This document shows positions 25,402 to 34,267 of a DNA stretch of 64,000 nucleotides, one piece after another. Under the pieces are notes generated by a model. That model had not been told where the DNA came from, ran no database searches, and saw nothing but the letters and a program-made list of their open reading frames with translations. Position 1 is the stretch's first letter; every line of letters starts with the position of its first letter. The stretch is from an uncultured Lachnospiraceae bacterium (GTDB lineage Bacteria; Bacillota; Clostridia; Lachnospirales; Lachnospiraceae), in assembly GCA_934352055.1 (NCBI GenBank), contig CAKRJY010000002.1, positions 186,001 to 250,000 of the forward strand, given 5' to 3'. The translations under genes were made by a program, and so were the position numbers.

Positions 25402-26556
25402 ATGGAAGCATATTTAGATAATTCAGCAACTACACAATGTTCGCAGGCGGCAGCCGATTTGATGATGCGCCTGTTGCGGGAGGATTACGGAAATCCATCC
25501 TCCTTACACAATCGTGGTATGGAAGCAGAAAACTATGTAAAAGAAGCAAGAAAACGCATAGCACAGACACTTAAAGTCAACGAAAAAGAGATTTATTTTA
25601 CATCCGGCGGCAGTGAGAGCAATAACTTGGCAATTGTTGGTAGTGCACTTGCCAATAAACGCTCCGGAATGCATGTGATTACGACGATGATCGAGCATCC
25701 TTCGGTTGCGAATCCTTTTGCCTATCTGGAAGAGCTGGGATTTGCAGTGACATATTTACCGGTAGATGCTTATGGATGCATTTCACTTGAGGATTTGCAG
25801 GAGGCGATGTGCAGTGATACGATTCTGGTATCGATGATGCACGTCAATAATGAGATTGGAGCGGTAGAACCGATTGAAGAGGCAGCGCGCGTGATCAAAC
25901 AGAAAAATCCAAATTGTCTGTTTCATGTGGATGCGATTCAATCCTATGGTAAGTTCCGAATCTATCCAAAACGTATGGGCATTGATCTGTTATCGGTAAG
26001 TGGACATAAGATTCATGGACCAAAGGGCAGCGGGTTCCTTTTTGTACGAGACAAGGTAAAGGTACATCCTCTGATTCTTGGCGGTGGACAGGAAAGAGGG
26101 ATGCGCTCCGGAACGGAAAATGTGCCTGCCATTGCAGGACTCGGTCAGGCGGCGATGGAAATTTATCAGAATTTTGAGAGCAATCAGACCAGAATGTATC
26201 GTTTGCGCGATTACTTTATTCAGGAAGTGGAACAAATCGATGGTGTTAGTGTCAATGGCCATAAAGATCACAGCAGTGCACCGCATATTGTGAGCGTCAG
26301 TGTTTCGGGTGTGCGTAGCGAGGTGCTGCTGCATGCATTAGAAGATAAGCAGATTTATGTATCTGCGGGCAGCGCATGTTCCTCCAACAAACCGGCAGTG
26401 AGCAGGACATTGCAGTCTATCGGATTAAAGAGAGAGTTGTTGGAGAGCACGGTAAGATTTAGTTTTTCTATGCACACGACAAAAGAAGAAATTGATTATG
26501 CATTGGAGGCTATGAGAGGATTGGTTCCGATGCTGGTAAAATACAGAAGAAGTTAA
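25402..26556 (+). CDS. cysteine desulfurase (NifS/NifZ type, ThiI partner)
   Basis: 384 residues. A PLP-dependent class V aminotransferase fold: N-terminus 'AYLDNSATTQ', PLP lysine in 'LSVSGHKIHGPKGSGF', and an active-site cysteine in the mobile loop 'SAGSACSSNKPAVS'. It takes sulfur from cysteine as an enzyme-bound persulfide. Lying 13 bases before thiI, it is most likely the dedicated sulfur donor for 4-thiouridine formation, as NifZ is for ThiI in Bacillus, where ThiI also lacks a rhodanese domain. Start ATG with AGGAAA upstream. Confidence 0.94.
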   Translation: MEAYLDNSATTQCSQAAADLMMRLLREDYGNPSSLHNRGMEAENYVKEARKRIAQTLKVNEKEIYFTSGGSESNNLAIVGSALANKRSGMHVITTMIEHPSVANPFAYLEELGFAVTYLPVDAYGCISLEDLQEAMCSDTILVSMMHVNNEIGAVEPIEEAARVIKQKNPNCLFHVDAIQSYGKFRIYPKRMGIDLLSVSGHKIHGPKGSGFLFVRDKVKVHPLILGGGQERGMRSGTENVPAIAGLGQAAMEIYQNFESNQTRMYRLRDYFIQEVEQIDGVSVNGHKDHSSAPHIVSVSVSGVRSEVLLHALEDKQIYVSAGSACSSNKPAVSRTLQSIGLKRELLESTVRFSFSMHTTKEEIDYALEAMRGLVPMLVKYRRS

Positions 26557-26569
26557 AAAGGAGAGTACT

Positions 26570-27751
26570 ATGTATAAAGCATTTTTGATCAAATATGCAG
26601 AAATTGGTATCAAAGGTAAGAACCGTCATTTGTTTGAGGACGCCTTGGTACGTCAGATTTGTTACGCACTTCGTAATGTGGAAGGTACGTTTAACGTGCA
26701 CAAACAGCAGGGACGTGTATTTGTAGAGACAGAAGGCGATTACGATTATGAAGAGACGATTGATGCCTTGGGTCATGTTTTTGGTATTACCGGAATCTGT
26801 CCTGCAGTGATGGTGGAAGACGAAGGCTTTGACAAGTTGGCAGAACAGATTGTTTCTTATATGGATCAGATTTATCCGGATAAGAATCTGACATTCAAAG
26901 TAAAAGCACGTCGTGCCAGAAAGAATTATCCGATGGATTCCATGGAATTAAATGCAGCACTTGGTGAAAAGATTTTAGAGGCGTTCCCAGAAATGCGTGT
27001 CGATGTGCACAATCCAGAGGTGATGCTTCATGTAGAAATCCGTGAGAAGATCAGCTTCTACTCACAGGAGATTCCAGGACCTGGCGGTATGCCGGTGGGA
27101 ACCGGCGGAAAGGCAATGCTCCTTTTGTCCGGTGGTATTGACAGTCCAGTAGCAGGTTATATGATTTCAAAGCGTGGCGTTGCCATTGATGCAACCTATT
27201 TTCATGCGCCACCATACACTTCAGAGCGTGCAAAACAAAAGGTTGTTGATCTTGCAAAAGAGATTTCCGCTTATACAGGACCAATCAATCTGCATGTAGT
27301 TAATTTTACAGATATCCAGCTTGCTATTTATGAGAAATGTCCACATGAAGAATTGACGATCATTATGCGTAGATACATGATGAAAATTGCAGAGCATTTT
27401 GCAAAAGAAGATGGTTGTCTTGGACTGATCACAGGCGAGAGTATTGGACAGGTGGCATCCCAGACCATGCAGTCATTGATGGCAACGAATGAAGTGTGCA
27501 GTCTTCCGGTATATCGTCCGTTGATCGGATTTGATAAGCAGGAGATTGTGCAGGTATCAGAAAAAATCGGCACTTATGAGACATCGATTTTGCCATACGA
27601 AGATTGCTGTACGATTTTTGTGGCAAAGCACCCGGTTACAAAGCCAAATTTAAATATTATTAAAAAATCAGAAGAAAAACTTGCGGATGTCATTGATGGA
27701 TTGATGGAAGAAGCAATTACTTCTGCTGAAATGATACATGTGGAAGCATAA
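26570..27751 (+). CDS. thiI: tRNA 4-thiouridine synthase ThiI
   Basis: 393 residues. A ferredoxin-like N-terminal domain and THUMP region (about 1-165) precede the PP-loop ATPase with 'LLLSGGIDSPVAGYM'. The enzyme adenylates U8 of tRNA and inserts sulfur. The C-terminal rhodanese domain of enterobacterial ThiI is missing, so sulfur should come directly from the desulfurase encoded next door; 'EDCCTIFVAKHP' near the end supplies cysteines. Strong ribosome site AAAGGAGAG before ATG 26570. Confidence 0.96.
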   Translation: MYKAFLIKYAEIGIKGKNRHLFEDALVRQICYALRNVEGTFNVHKQQGRVFVETEGDYDYEETIDALGHVFGITGICPAVMVEDEGFDKLAEQIVSYMDQIYPDKNLTFKVKARRARKNYPMDSMELNAALGEKILEAFPEMRVDVHNPEVMLHVEIREKISFYSQEIPGPGGMPVGTGGKAMLLLSGGIDSPVAGYMISKRGVAIDATYFHAPPYTSERAKQKVVDLAKEISAYTGPINLHVVNFTDIQLAIYEKCPHEELTIIMRRYMMKIAEHFAKEDGCLGLITGESIGQVASQTMQSLMATNEVCSLPVYRPLIGFDKQEIVQVSEKIGTYETSILPYEDCCTIFVAKHPVTKPNLNIIKKSEEKLADVIDGLMEEAITSAEMIHVEA

Positions 27752-27784
27752 AAAAAGAATCCTGCGATAAGCAGGATTCTTTTA
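27751..27784. terminator. bidirectional terminator between thiI and the HPr-like gene
   Basis: Stem AGAATCCTGC / GCAGGATTCT (27756-27765 and 27771-27780) flanked by an A-run on the left and TTT on the right. It serves both converging genes. Confidence 0.9.
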
Positions 27785-27801
27785 AAAGTAATCCTATGTA
27801 A

Positions 27802-28035
27802 TTATTTGATGATGTAAGGCTCAAGAGCAGCCATAACTGCTGTTGTGTCTTCGTCTGTATGAATGGTAAGATCGATTGGCTTAGAAAGATCCAAGCTGAA
27901 GATACCCATGATAGACTTGGCATCAATAACATATCTGCCAGAAATCAAATCGAAATCAAAATCGTACTGGCTGATTGTGTTAACAAAAGATTTAACTTTA
28001 TCAATTGAATTCAAAGAAATCACAACTTTTTGCAT
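27802..28035 (-). CDS. HPr-like protein lacking the active-site histidine
   Basis: 77 residues, the length and pattern of the PTS phosphocarrier HPr. The C-terminal half aligns well: 'VIDAKSIMGIFSLDL' corresponds to HPr's Ser46 region. The segment where HPr has GIHARPA reads 'NSIDKVKSFVNT', so the phosphoryl-accepting His15 is gone. It therefore cannot act as a PTS carrier but might be recognised by HPr kinase or bind HPr partners, as Crh does in Bacillus. Ribosome site AAGGAGG on the minus strand before ATG 28035, own promoter, own terminator. Confidence 0.8.
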   Translation of the reverse strand: MQKVVISLNSIDKVKSFVNTISQYDFDFDLISGRYVIDAKSIMGIFSLDLSKPIDLTIHTDEDTTAVMAALEPYIIK

Positions 28036-28072
28036 ATTTATGCCTCCTTCAATGTGTAGATTTTATACGATT

Positions 28073-28101
28073 ATCGTAATTCATTATATGGGAAAAGTCA
28101 A
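28073..28101 (-). promoter_or_regulatory. promoter of the HPr-like gene
   Basis: On the minus strand TTGACT (28101-28096), a 17-base spacer and TACGAT (28078-28073). Confidence 0.6.
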
Positions 28102-28149
28102 TGTAAAACGTGTAAAAAAATAGCGTGATTTTAGTAAAGGAAAAAGAGG

Positions 28150-29538
28150 ATGACAACAAGAAAAAAAGCGGCACTTCATAATCTGGGATGTAAGGTAAAT
28201 GCCTACGAAACAGATGCTATGCAGCAGTTACTGGAAGAAAATGGATATGAGATTGTACCATTTACAGAATGTGCGGATGTATATGTGATCAATACCTGTT
28301 CCGTTACCAATATGGCAGACCGTAAATCGCGCCAGATGATTCACCGGGCAAGGAAAAAGAATCCGCAGGCGATTGTAGTAGCAGCGGGATGTTATGTGCA
28401 GACAAGCACCGAGGAAGTGATAGAAGACTTAGCGGTGGATATTGTCATCGGAAACAACCAGAAAAATCATCTTGTGGATTGTATCGAAGAATTTGAGAGC
28501 AAAAACCACCCGGTATGTGCGGAAAATGCAGAACAAGGGATACAGGAAAAGAATACAGAAGAAAAGGTTGTGGATTGCATAGATATCAACCAGGATGAGC
28601 AGGAATATGAGTACTTCCTGGTCAACAAGACGGCAGAACATACAAGGGCTTTTATCAAGGTACAGGATGGCTGTAATCAGTTTTGCTCATATTGTATCAT
28701 TCCTTATGCCAGAGGCCGTGTGCGCAGCCGCAGTATTGAGGATGTGGTAGAAGAAGTAACATCACTTGCAAAAAGCGGATACCAGGAAGTGGTATTGACG
28801 GGAATTCATTTGAGCTCGTATGGTCTTTCAGAAAATTATAATAGTGGATTTGAGCACAACCAGTTACTAGAATTGATTGAGGCAGTCGCAAAGGTGGATG
28901 GAATCGAGCGTATACGGTTGGGGTCTTTGGAACCACAGATTATCACGGAAGCTTTTGCAAAAAGGCTGGCAAATGTCAAAAAGATATGTCCGCATTTCCA
29001 TCTCTCGCTGCAAAGTGGGTGCGATGCAACACTAAAGCGTATGAATCGTAAATACACGGCAGAAGAATATGCACAGGGCTGCGCTATGCTACGCAAATAT
29101 TTTGATGACCCTGCAATCACAACGGATGTGATAGTAGGATTTCCCGGCGAGACGGAAGAAGAGTTTGCGACGACAAAACAATATGTGGCAGATATCGGTT
29201 TTTATGAGATGCATATTTTTAAATATTCAAAACGAAAAGGTACAAAGGCTGCTGTTATGCCGGATCAGGTGAACGAGCAGGTAAAAACGAAGCGCAGTGA
29301 TATTTTGCTTGCCTGTGAAGAGCAGATGTCAAAAATATATCGCGATGGCTATGTGGGACGCGAGGTAGAAGTACTGTTTGAAACACCATGGGAATGGGAA
29401 GGAAAACCATATTATACCGGTTATACAAGAGAATATATTCGCGTGGCATATCCGACGACAGAGAATTTGTCAAATCAGATAAAAATGGGCGTGCTGGGCG
29501 AAGAAATTGCGGATAATATTTATCTTTTGCAGGGATAA
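28150..29538 (+). CDS. mtaB: tRNA (t6A37) methylthiotransferase MtaB
   Basis: 462 residues. An N-terminal UPF0004 domain ('HNLGCKVNAYETDAMQ', 'NTCSVTNMADRKSRQ', 'AAGCYVQ') supplies the second Fe-S cluster. The radical SAM domain has 'GCNQFCSYCIIPYARGRVRS' (C-x3-C-x2-C), and a TRAM-like RNA-binding end follows. MtaB adds the methylthio group to t6A37 of tRNAs reading ANN codons. A stretch of about 35 residues before the radical SAM domain is glutamate-rich and longer than in many homologues. Usually found near prmA-rsmE; here it follows the inserted thiI pair and HPr-like gene. Confidence 0.95.
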   Translation: MTTRKKAALHNLGCKVNAYETDAMQQLLEENGYEIVPFTECADVYVINTCSVTNMADRKSRQMIHRARKKNPQAIVVAAGCYVQTSTEEVIEDLAVDIVIGNNQKNHLVDCIEEFESKNHPVCAENAEQGIQEKNTEEKVVDCIDINQDEQEYEYFLVNKTAEHTRAFIKVQDGCNQFCSYCIIPYARGRVRSRSIEDVVEEVTSLAKSGYQEVVLTGIHLSSYGLSENYNSGFEHNQLLELIEAVAKVDGIERIRLGSLEPQIITEAFAKRLANVKKICPHFHLSLQSGCDATLKRMNRKYTAEEYAQGCAMLRKYFDDPAITTDVIVGFPGETEEEFATTKQYVADIGFYEMHIFKYSKRKGTKAAVMPDQVNEQVKTKRSDILLACEEQMSKIYRDGYVGREVEVLFETPWEWEGKPYYTGYTREYIRVAYPTTENLSNQIKMGVLGEEIADNIYLLQG

Positions 29539-29563
29539 AAGCAGGGATTCATTCGTAGAGTTC

Positions 29564-29592
29564 TTTACAAATTTGTTACGATATACTAGAAT
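29564..29592 (+). promoter_or_regulatory. promoter of the ireB-ruvX operon
   Basis: TTTACA (29564-29569), a 17-base spacer and TAGAAT (29587-29592), about 48 bases before ireB. Confidence 0.7.
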
Positions 29593-29640
29593 ATAAGTAG
29601 TTAGCTTGATAACAAAAGAGCAGATAGGTGCGGATGTATT

Positions 29641-29907
29641 ATGCAGAATTTAAGTAACACACAGTATTTTAAAGTTGAAAAGGAGACACCGACTTCCGTT
29701 AAGGAAATCCTTCGTACAGTCTACGAAGCATTGGCTGAAAAGGGCTACAATCCGGTGAACCAGATTGTAGGTTATATTATGTCCGGAGACCCGACTTTCA
29801 TTACCAGCCACAACAATGCACGTAGTCTCATTATGAAGGTAGAACGCGATGAACTCGTAGAGGAACTCTTGAAGGAGTATATCGCGGGCAAATCCTGGGA
29901 ACATTAG
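29641..29907 (+). CDS. ireB: IreB family regulatory phosphoprotein (UPF0297)
   Basis: 88 residues, nearly the whole length conserved in the family: 'TPTSVKEILRTVYEALAEKG', 'GYIMSGDPTFITSHNNAR' and 'DELVEELLKEYI'. In Enterococcus IreB is a substrate of the PASTA kinase IreK and tunes cell-wall stress resistance. The kinase is not in this window. It heads the conserved ireB-ruvX-DUF1292 cluster, with 18 bases to ruvX. Confidence 0.95.
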   Translation: MQNLSNTQYFKVEKETPTSVKEILRTVYEALAEKGYNPVNQIVGYIMSGDPTFITSHNNARSLIMKVERDELVEELLKEYIAGKSWEH

Positions 29908-29925
29908 GAATCGGTAGGAGTTAGA

Positions 29926-30351
29926 TTGAGCAGAGTACTTGGATTAGATTATGGAACAAAAACGGTAGGGGTCGCTATCAGTGACCCTTTACTTTTGACT
30001 GCCCAGGGCGTGGAGATTATTCGAAGAGAAAAACCAGGCAAATTACGTAAGACCCTGGCAAGAATTGATGAGCTAATTACATCTTATCAGGCAGATAAGA
30101 TTGTTTTGGGATACCCTAAGAATATGAATGGCACAGAGGGAAAGCGATGTGAAGAGACCATCGCTTTTAAAGAGATGTTAGAGAACCGCACAAATCTTGA
30201 GGTTATCCTATGGGATGAGAGATTGTCTACCGTTACCGCAGATAAGACAATGATGGAGACAGGCATCCGAAGAGAACATCGTAAAGAATATGTAGATGAG
30301 ATTGCCGCAATGATTATTTTGCAGGGCTATTTGGACTCACTACAGGCATAA
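29926..30351 (+). CDS. ruvX: pre-16S rRNA nuclease / Holliday junction resolvase RuvX (YqgF)
   Basis: 141 residues from a TTG start at 29926, with TAGGAG upstream. RNase H-like fold: 'VLGLDYGTKTVGVAISDP' (first catalytic Asp), 'VLGYPKNMNGTEG', 'WDERLSTVTA' and 'EYVDEIAAMIIL'. The family processes the 5' end of pre-16S rRNA, and resolvase activity has been proposed. Middle gene of the ireB-ruvX-DUF1292 operon. Confidence 0.95.
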   Translation: MSRVLGLDYGTKTVGVAISDPLLLTAQGVEIIRREKPGKLRKTLARIDELITSYQADKIVLGYPKNMNGTEGKRCEETIAFKEMLENRTNLEVILWDERLSTVTADKTMMETGIRREHRKEYVDEIAAMIILQGYLDSLQA

Positions 30352-30367
30352 GTGGAAGGAAAATCAT

Positions 30368-30625
30368 ATGGAAAGCATTACATTAATTGCCCCAGATACA
30401 GAAGAAGAAATCACTGTATATGTATTAGAAGAAACGACTTTAAATCAGCAAAAGTATTTGCTCGTGACGGAAGATAGCGAGGGAGATACCGAAGCCTATA
30501 TTTTAAAAGAAATTGCAACCGATGATACAGATGCCACTTATGAAATGGTAGAAGACGATGTGGAATTTGAAGCAGTTGTAAAGATTTTTCAGGAATTGGT
30601 GGAAGATACCGATTTTGAAATGTAA
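30368..30625 (+). CDS. DUF1292 domain-containing protein
   Basis: 85 residues, very acidic. Pattern of the DUF1292 family (YrzB-like), with 'ITLIAPDTEEEITVYVLEE', 'KYLLVTEDSEGDTEAYILKE' and a C-terminal acidic helix. Its function is unknown; it regularly follows ruvX in Firmicutes, as here, 16 bases downstream. Confidence 0.9.
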   Translation: MESITLIAPDTEEEITVYVLEETTLNQQKYLLVTEDSEGDTEAYILKEIATDDTDATYEMVEDDVEFEAVVKIFQELVEDTDFEM

Positions 30626-30649
30626 AAGAAACAAAACAGGAGGTATATT

Positions 30650-32323
30650 TTGAACAAAAAACAACAACAGAATACAGGAAAACTCAAAATCATTCCATTG
30701 GGCGGACTGGAACAGATTGGAATGAACATTACTGCTTTTGAGTATGAAGATAGTATTATTGTAGTGGATTGTGGACTTGCATTCCCTGAGGACGATATGT
30801 TGGGAATCGATCTGGTAATCCCGGATATTTCTTACTTGAAAGAGAATGAAGAGAAGGTGAAAGGCTTCTTTATCACACATGGACACGAGGATCATATCGG
30901 AGCGATTCCATATGTGATGAAAGAGCTGAATGTACCGATTTATGCGACGAAGCTGACCAATGGTTTGATTGAGAACAAGTTAAAAGAACATGGTCTTTTG
31001 ACAAAAGTAAAGCGCAAGGTTGTAAAGTACGGACAGCATATCAACCTTGGAAATTTCCGCGTGGAATTTATTCGAACAAACCACAGTATTCAGGATGCGG
31101 CAGCACTTGCTATTTATTCGCCGGCCGGTATTGTCGTTCACACAGGAGACTTTAAGGTGGATTACACACCTGTTTACGGAGATGCCATTGATTTACAGCG
31201 TTTTGGAGAACTCGGCAAAAAGGGTGTATTGGCTCTTATGTGTGACAGTACCAATGCAGAACGCAAAGGATTTACCCAGTCAGAGCGTACCGTTGGTAAG
31301 ACAATCGATTCCTTATTTGCGGAACATAGCAATTCCCGCATTATTATCGCAACCTTTGCGTCTAACGTGGATCGTGTGCAGCAGATTATCAATACGGCAC
31401 ACAAATACGACCGTAAGGTTGTTGTGGAAGGCCGTAGTATGGTCAATATCATCGCGACAGCATCAGAACTTGGTTATTTGAAGGTTCCGGAGAATACACT
31501 TGTCGATATTGAGATGCTTAAGAATTATCCGGATGAGAAGACGGTTCTGATCACGACAGGAAGCCAGGGCGAGTCCATGGCGGCATTGTCTCGTATGGCA
31601 AATGGAACACACCGCAAGGTATCCATTAAGCCAAACGACACCATCATTTTCAGTTCCCATCCGATTCCGGGAAATGAAAAAGCTGTATCGAACGTTATCA
31701 ATGAGCTCTGTATGAAGGGCGCAAACGTAATCTTTCAGGATGTGCATGTTTCCGGACATGCCTGCGAAGAAGAAATTAAACTCATTTATTCTTTGGTACA
31801 TCCAAAGTATGCTATTCCGGTGCATGGTGAATACAAACATCTGATTGCACAGGCAAAAATTGCAGAAAATCTTGGTATGGATAAAGACAATATCTTTATT
31901 TTGTCTTCCGGTGATGTGTTAGAGCTGAATGAAGAAAGCGCAAAAGTGACAGGCCGTGTACACACAGGCGCGATTATGGTCGATGGACTTGGTGTCGGTG
32001 ATGTCGGCAATATCGTTCTTCGCGATCGTCAGCATCTGGCAGAAGATGGTATTATTATTGTAGTGCTTACTTTAGAATCCGGCAGTGGCCGTGTACTTGC
32101 AGGTCCGGATATTGTATCGCGTGGTTTCGTATATGTGCGTGGCGCAGAAGATCTGATGGACAGCGCAAGAGCGGTTTTAAATGATACAATGGATCGCTTG
32201 CAGGATAAAAATATTACAGATTGGACCAAGATTAAAAACGAAATCAAGGATTCTCTGGGCGATTTTGTATGGAAAGAAACACAGAGACGTCCAATGATTA
32301 TGCCAATCATTATGGAAGTGTAA
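30650..32323 (+). CDS. rnj: ribonuclease J
   Basis: 557 residues from a TTG start, with AGGAGG at 30638-30643. Metallo-beta-lactamase/beta-CASP nuclease: 'ITHGHEDHIGAIPYVM' (HxHxDH metal ligands), 'VHTGDFKVDYTP', 'LMCDSTNAERKGFT' and the beta-CASP 'SSHPIPGNEKAV' and 'VHVSGHACEEE'. It has 5'-to-3' exonuclease and endonuclease activity in mRNA turnover and rRNA maturation. The stop overlaps the next gene's leader, with only 1 base before the trmR-like ATG, so translation is probably coupled. Confidence 0.96.
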   Translation: MNKKQQQNTGKLKIIPLGGLEQIGMNITAFEYEDSIIVVDCGLAFPEDDMLGIDLVIPDISYLKENEEKVKGFFITHGHEDHIGAIPYVMKELNVPIYATKLTNGLIENKLKEHGLLTKVKRKVVKYGQHINLGNFRVEFIRTNHSIQDAAALAIYSPAGIVVHTGDFKVDYTPVYGDAIDLQRFGELGKKGVLALMCDSTNAERKGFTQSERTVGKTIDSLFAEHSNSRIIIATFASNVDRVQQIINTAHKYDRKVVVEGRSMVNIIATASELGYLKVPENTLVDIEMLKNYPDEKTVLITTGSQGESMAALSRMANGTHRKVSIKPNDTIIFSSHPIPGNEKAVSNVINELCMKGANVIFQDVHVSGHACEEEIKLIYSLVHPKYAIPVHGEYKHLIAQAKIAENLGMDKDNIFILSSGDVLELNEESAKVTGRVHTGAIMVDGLGVGDVGNIVLRDRQHLAEDGIIIVVLTLESGSGRVLAGPDIVSRGFVYVRGAEDLMDSARAVLNDTMDRLQDKNITDWTKIKNEIKDSLGDFVWKETQRRPMIMPIIMEV

Positions 32324-32324
32324 C

Positions 32325-32966
32325 ATGATAGTAGAGGAACGTTTCCTGACCTATCTAAGATCCTTAGAAGGTCAGGAGATTGATTATATCGCAGAAATTG
32401 AAAAAGAAGCATTAGCGACGTATGTGCCTATTATCCGTAAGGATACCCAGGGATTTCTAAAATTCCTTATGCAGACATTACAGCCTCATAAGATTTTAGA
32501 AGTGGGTACCGCAGTTGGCTTTTCTGCGCTTTTGATGGAGGCATACAATCCGGTGGATTGTGAGATTACAACCATTGAGAATTACGAACCGCGTATTCCG
32601 ATTGCCCGTGCAAATTTTGAGCGTGCGGGTAAGCAGGAGCGGATCCATCTGCTTCCGGGAGATGCCAAGGAGATTCTGCCGACCTTAGAGGGAACATACG
32701 ATTTCATCTTTATGGATGCAGCAAAGGGACAATATCCGATTTTTTTACCGGAGATCAAAAGGCTGATGCATGCGGGCAGTGTGCTGGTAACAGACAACGT
32801 TTTGCAGGATGGGGATCTGATTGAATCCCATTACGCCATCGAGCGACGCAACCGTACGATACACAAGCGCATGCGTGAGTATTTGTACAGTCTGACGCAT
32901 GATGAAGATTTTGTGTGCAGTATTTTACCGGTGGGAGACGGACTGGCACTTTGTACGATGAAGTAA
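32325..32966 (+). CDS. trmR: O-methyltransferase, TrmR-like (tRNA 5-hydroxyuridine methyltransferase)
   Basis: 213 residues. A class I SAM-dependent methyltransferase of the family-3 O-methyltransferase type: 'ILEVGTAVGFSALLM' (SAM site), 'TTIENYEPRIPIA', 'DFIFMDAAKGQYPIFLPE' and 'VTDNVLQDGDLIE'. Small members next to U32 peptidase genes correspond to Bacillus TrmR, which methylates 5-hydroxyuridine at the tRNA wobble position to mo5U. That context holds here: a U32 gene follows within 70 bases. The start directly abuts rnj and has no good ribosome site of its own, consistent with coupling. Confidence 0.85.
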   Translation: MIVEERFLTYLRSLEGQEIDYIAEIEKEALATYVPIIRKDTQGFLKFLMQTLQPHKILEVGTAVGFSALLMEAYNPVDCEITTIENYEPRIPIARANFERAGKQERIHLLPGDAKEILPTLEGTYDFIFMDAAKGQYPIFLPEIKRLMHAGSVLVTDNVLQDGDLIESHYAIERRNRTIHKRMREYLYSLTHDEDFVCSILPVGDGLALCTMK

Positions 32967-33032
32967 AGCGTATATAAAAAGAAAACGTCATGCAATGGCA
33001 TGATAAATGATATAGAATGTTGGAGTTATTTC

Positions 33033-34262
33033 ATGAGAAATATTGAATTGTTGGTTCCAGCCAGCAGTCTGGAAGTATTAAAAGTTGCCGTGACATTTGG
33101 AGCAGATGCGGTGTATATTGGCGGAGAAGTCTATGGACTTCGCGCAAAAGCCAAGAATTTTTCAAAAGAAGATATGGCGGAAGGAATCGCCTTTGCGCAT
33201 GCACATGGTGTCAAAGTTTATGTAACAGCAAATATTTTGGCGCATAATGCAGATTTGCCGGGGGTACGCCGCTATTTTGAAGAATTAAAAGAATTGCAGC
33301 CGGATGCACTCATCATTGCAGATCCGGCGGTCTTTACAATCGCGCGTGAGGTATGTCCGGAGATTGAGGTACATATCAGTACACAGGCAAACAATACCAA
33401 TTATGGCACGTATCAGTTCTGGCATGGACTTGGGGCAGCGCGTGTGGTGTCTGCGAGAGAATTGTCACTAAGAGAAATCAAAGAAATCCGTGAAAATATT
33501 CCGGAAGATCTTGAAATTGAGACATTTATCCATGGTGCAATGTGTATTTCCTATTCGGGAAGATGTCTGCTTAGTAATTATTTTACCGGTAGAGATGCAA
33601 ATCATGGTGCATGTACACATCCTTGTCGTTGGAAATATGCGGTTGTAGAAGAGCAGCGTCCGGGAGAATATCTGCCGGTTTATGAAAATGAGCGCGGAAC
33701 TTATATTTTTAATTCCAAGGATTTATGTATGATTGAGCATATTCCGGAGCTTATTGATGCAGGAATTGACAGCTTTAAAATAGAAGGACGTATGAAGACA
33801 GCTCTTTATGTGGCGACGGTAGCCAGGACCTATCGTAAGGCGATCGACGATTATCTGGAATCAGAAGAGAAATATCGTGCAAATATGTCATGGTATCAGG
33901 AACAGATTTCAAACTGCACCTATCGCCAGTTCACGACAGGCTTTTTCTTTGGAAAACCTTCCGATGAAGCACAGATTTATGATAGCAACACCTATATCAA
34001 AGAATACACCTATTTAGGCGTTGTGGGGGAATGTAACGCAGATGGGTTGTACGCCATTGAACAACGTAATAAGTTTTCCGTTGGAGAAACTATTGAAATT
34101 ATGAAGCCAAATGGCGATAATATAGAAGTAGTAGTAAAACGTATTGTAAATGAGGATGGGGAAGACATGCCAAGTGCACCACATCCAAAACAAAAATTAT
34201 GGATTGACTTAGGACAGCCGTTAGATCAGTTTGACATCTTAAGGAGAAAAGAGGAGGACTAA
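33033..34262 (+). CDS. U32 family peptidase, tRNA hydroxylation protein TrhP-like
   Basis: 409 residues from ATG 33033 ('MRNIELLVPAS'), with GGAG upstream. The U32 signature is complete: 'ETFIHGAMCISYSGRCLLSN', followed by 'GRDANHGACTHPCRWKY', giving the cysteines proposed to hold an Fe-S cluster. Despite the family name, homologues TrhP/YegQ act in prephenate-dependent 5-hydroxylation of wobble uridine. With the TrmR-like gene upstream this forms the same pathway as Bacillus yrrM-yrrN-yrrO, with one U32 gene instead of two. Peptidase activity is not expected. Confidence 0.88.
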   Translation: MRNIELLVPASSLEVLKVAVTFGADAVYIGGEVYGLRAKAKNFSKEDMAEGIAFAHAHGVKVYVTANILAHNADLPGVRRYFEELKELQPDALIIADPAVFTIAREVCPEIEVHISTQANNTNYGTYQFWHGLGAARVVSARELSLREIKEIRENIPEDLEIETFIHGAMCISYSGRCLLSNYFTGRDANHGACTHPCRWKYAVVEEQRPGEYLPVYENERGTYIFNSKDLCMIEHIPELIDAGIDSFKIEGRMKTALYVATVARTYRKAIDDYLESEEKYRANMSWYQEQISNCTYRQFTTGFFFGKPSDEAQIYDSNTYIKEYTYLGVVGECNADGLYAIEQRNKFSVGETIEIMKPNGDNIEVVVKRIVNEDGEDMPSAPHPKQKLWIDLGQPLDQFDILRRKEED

Positions 34263-34267
34263 GGATT

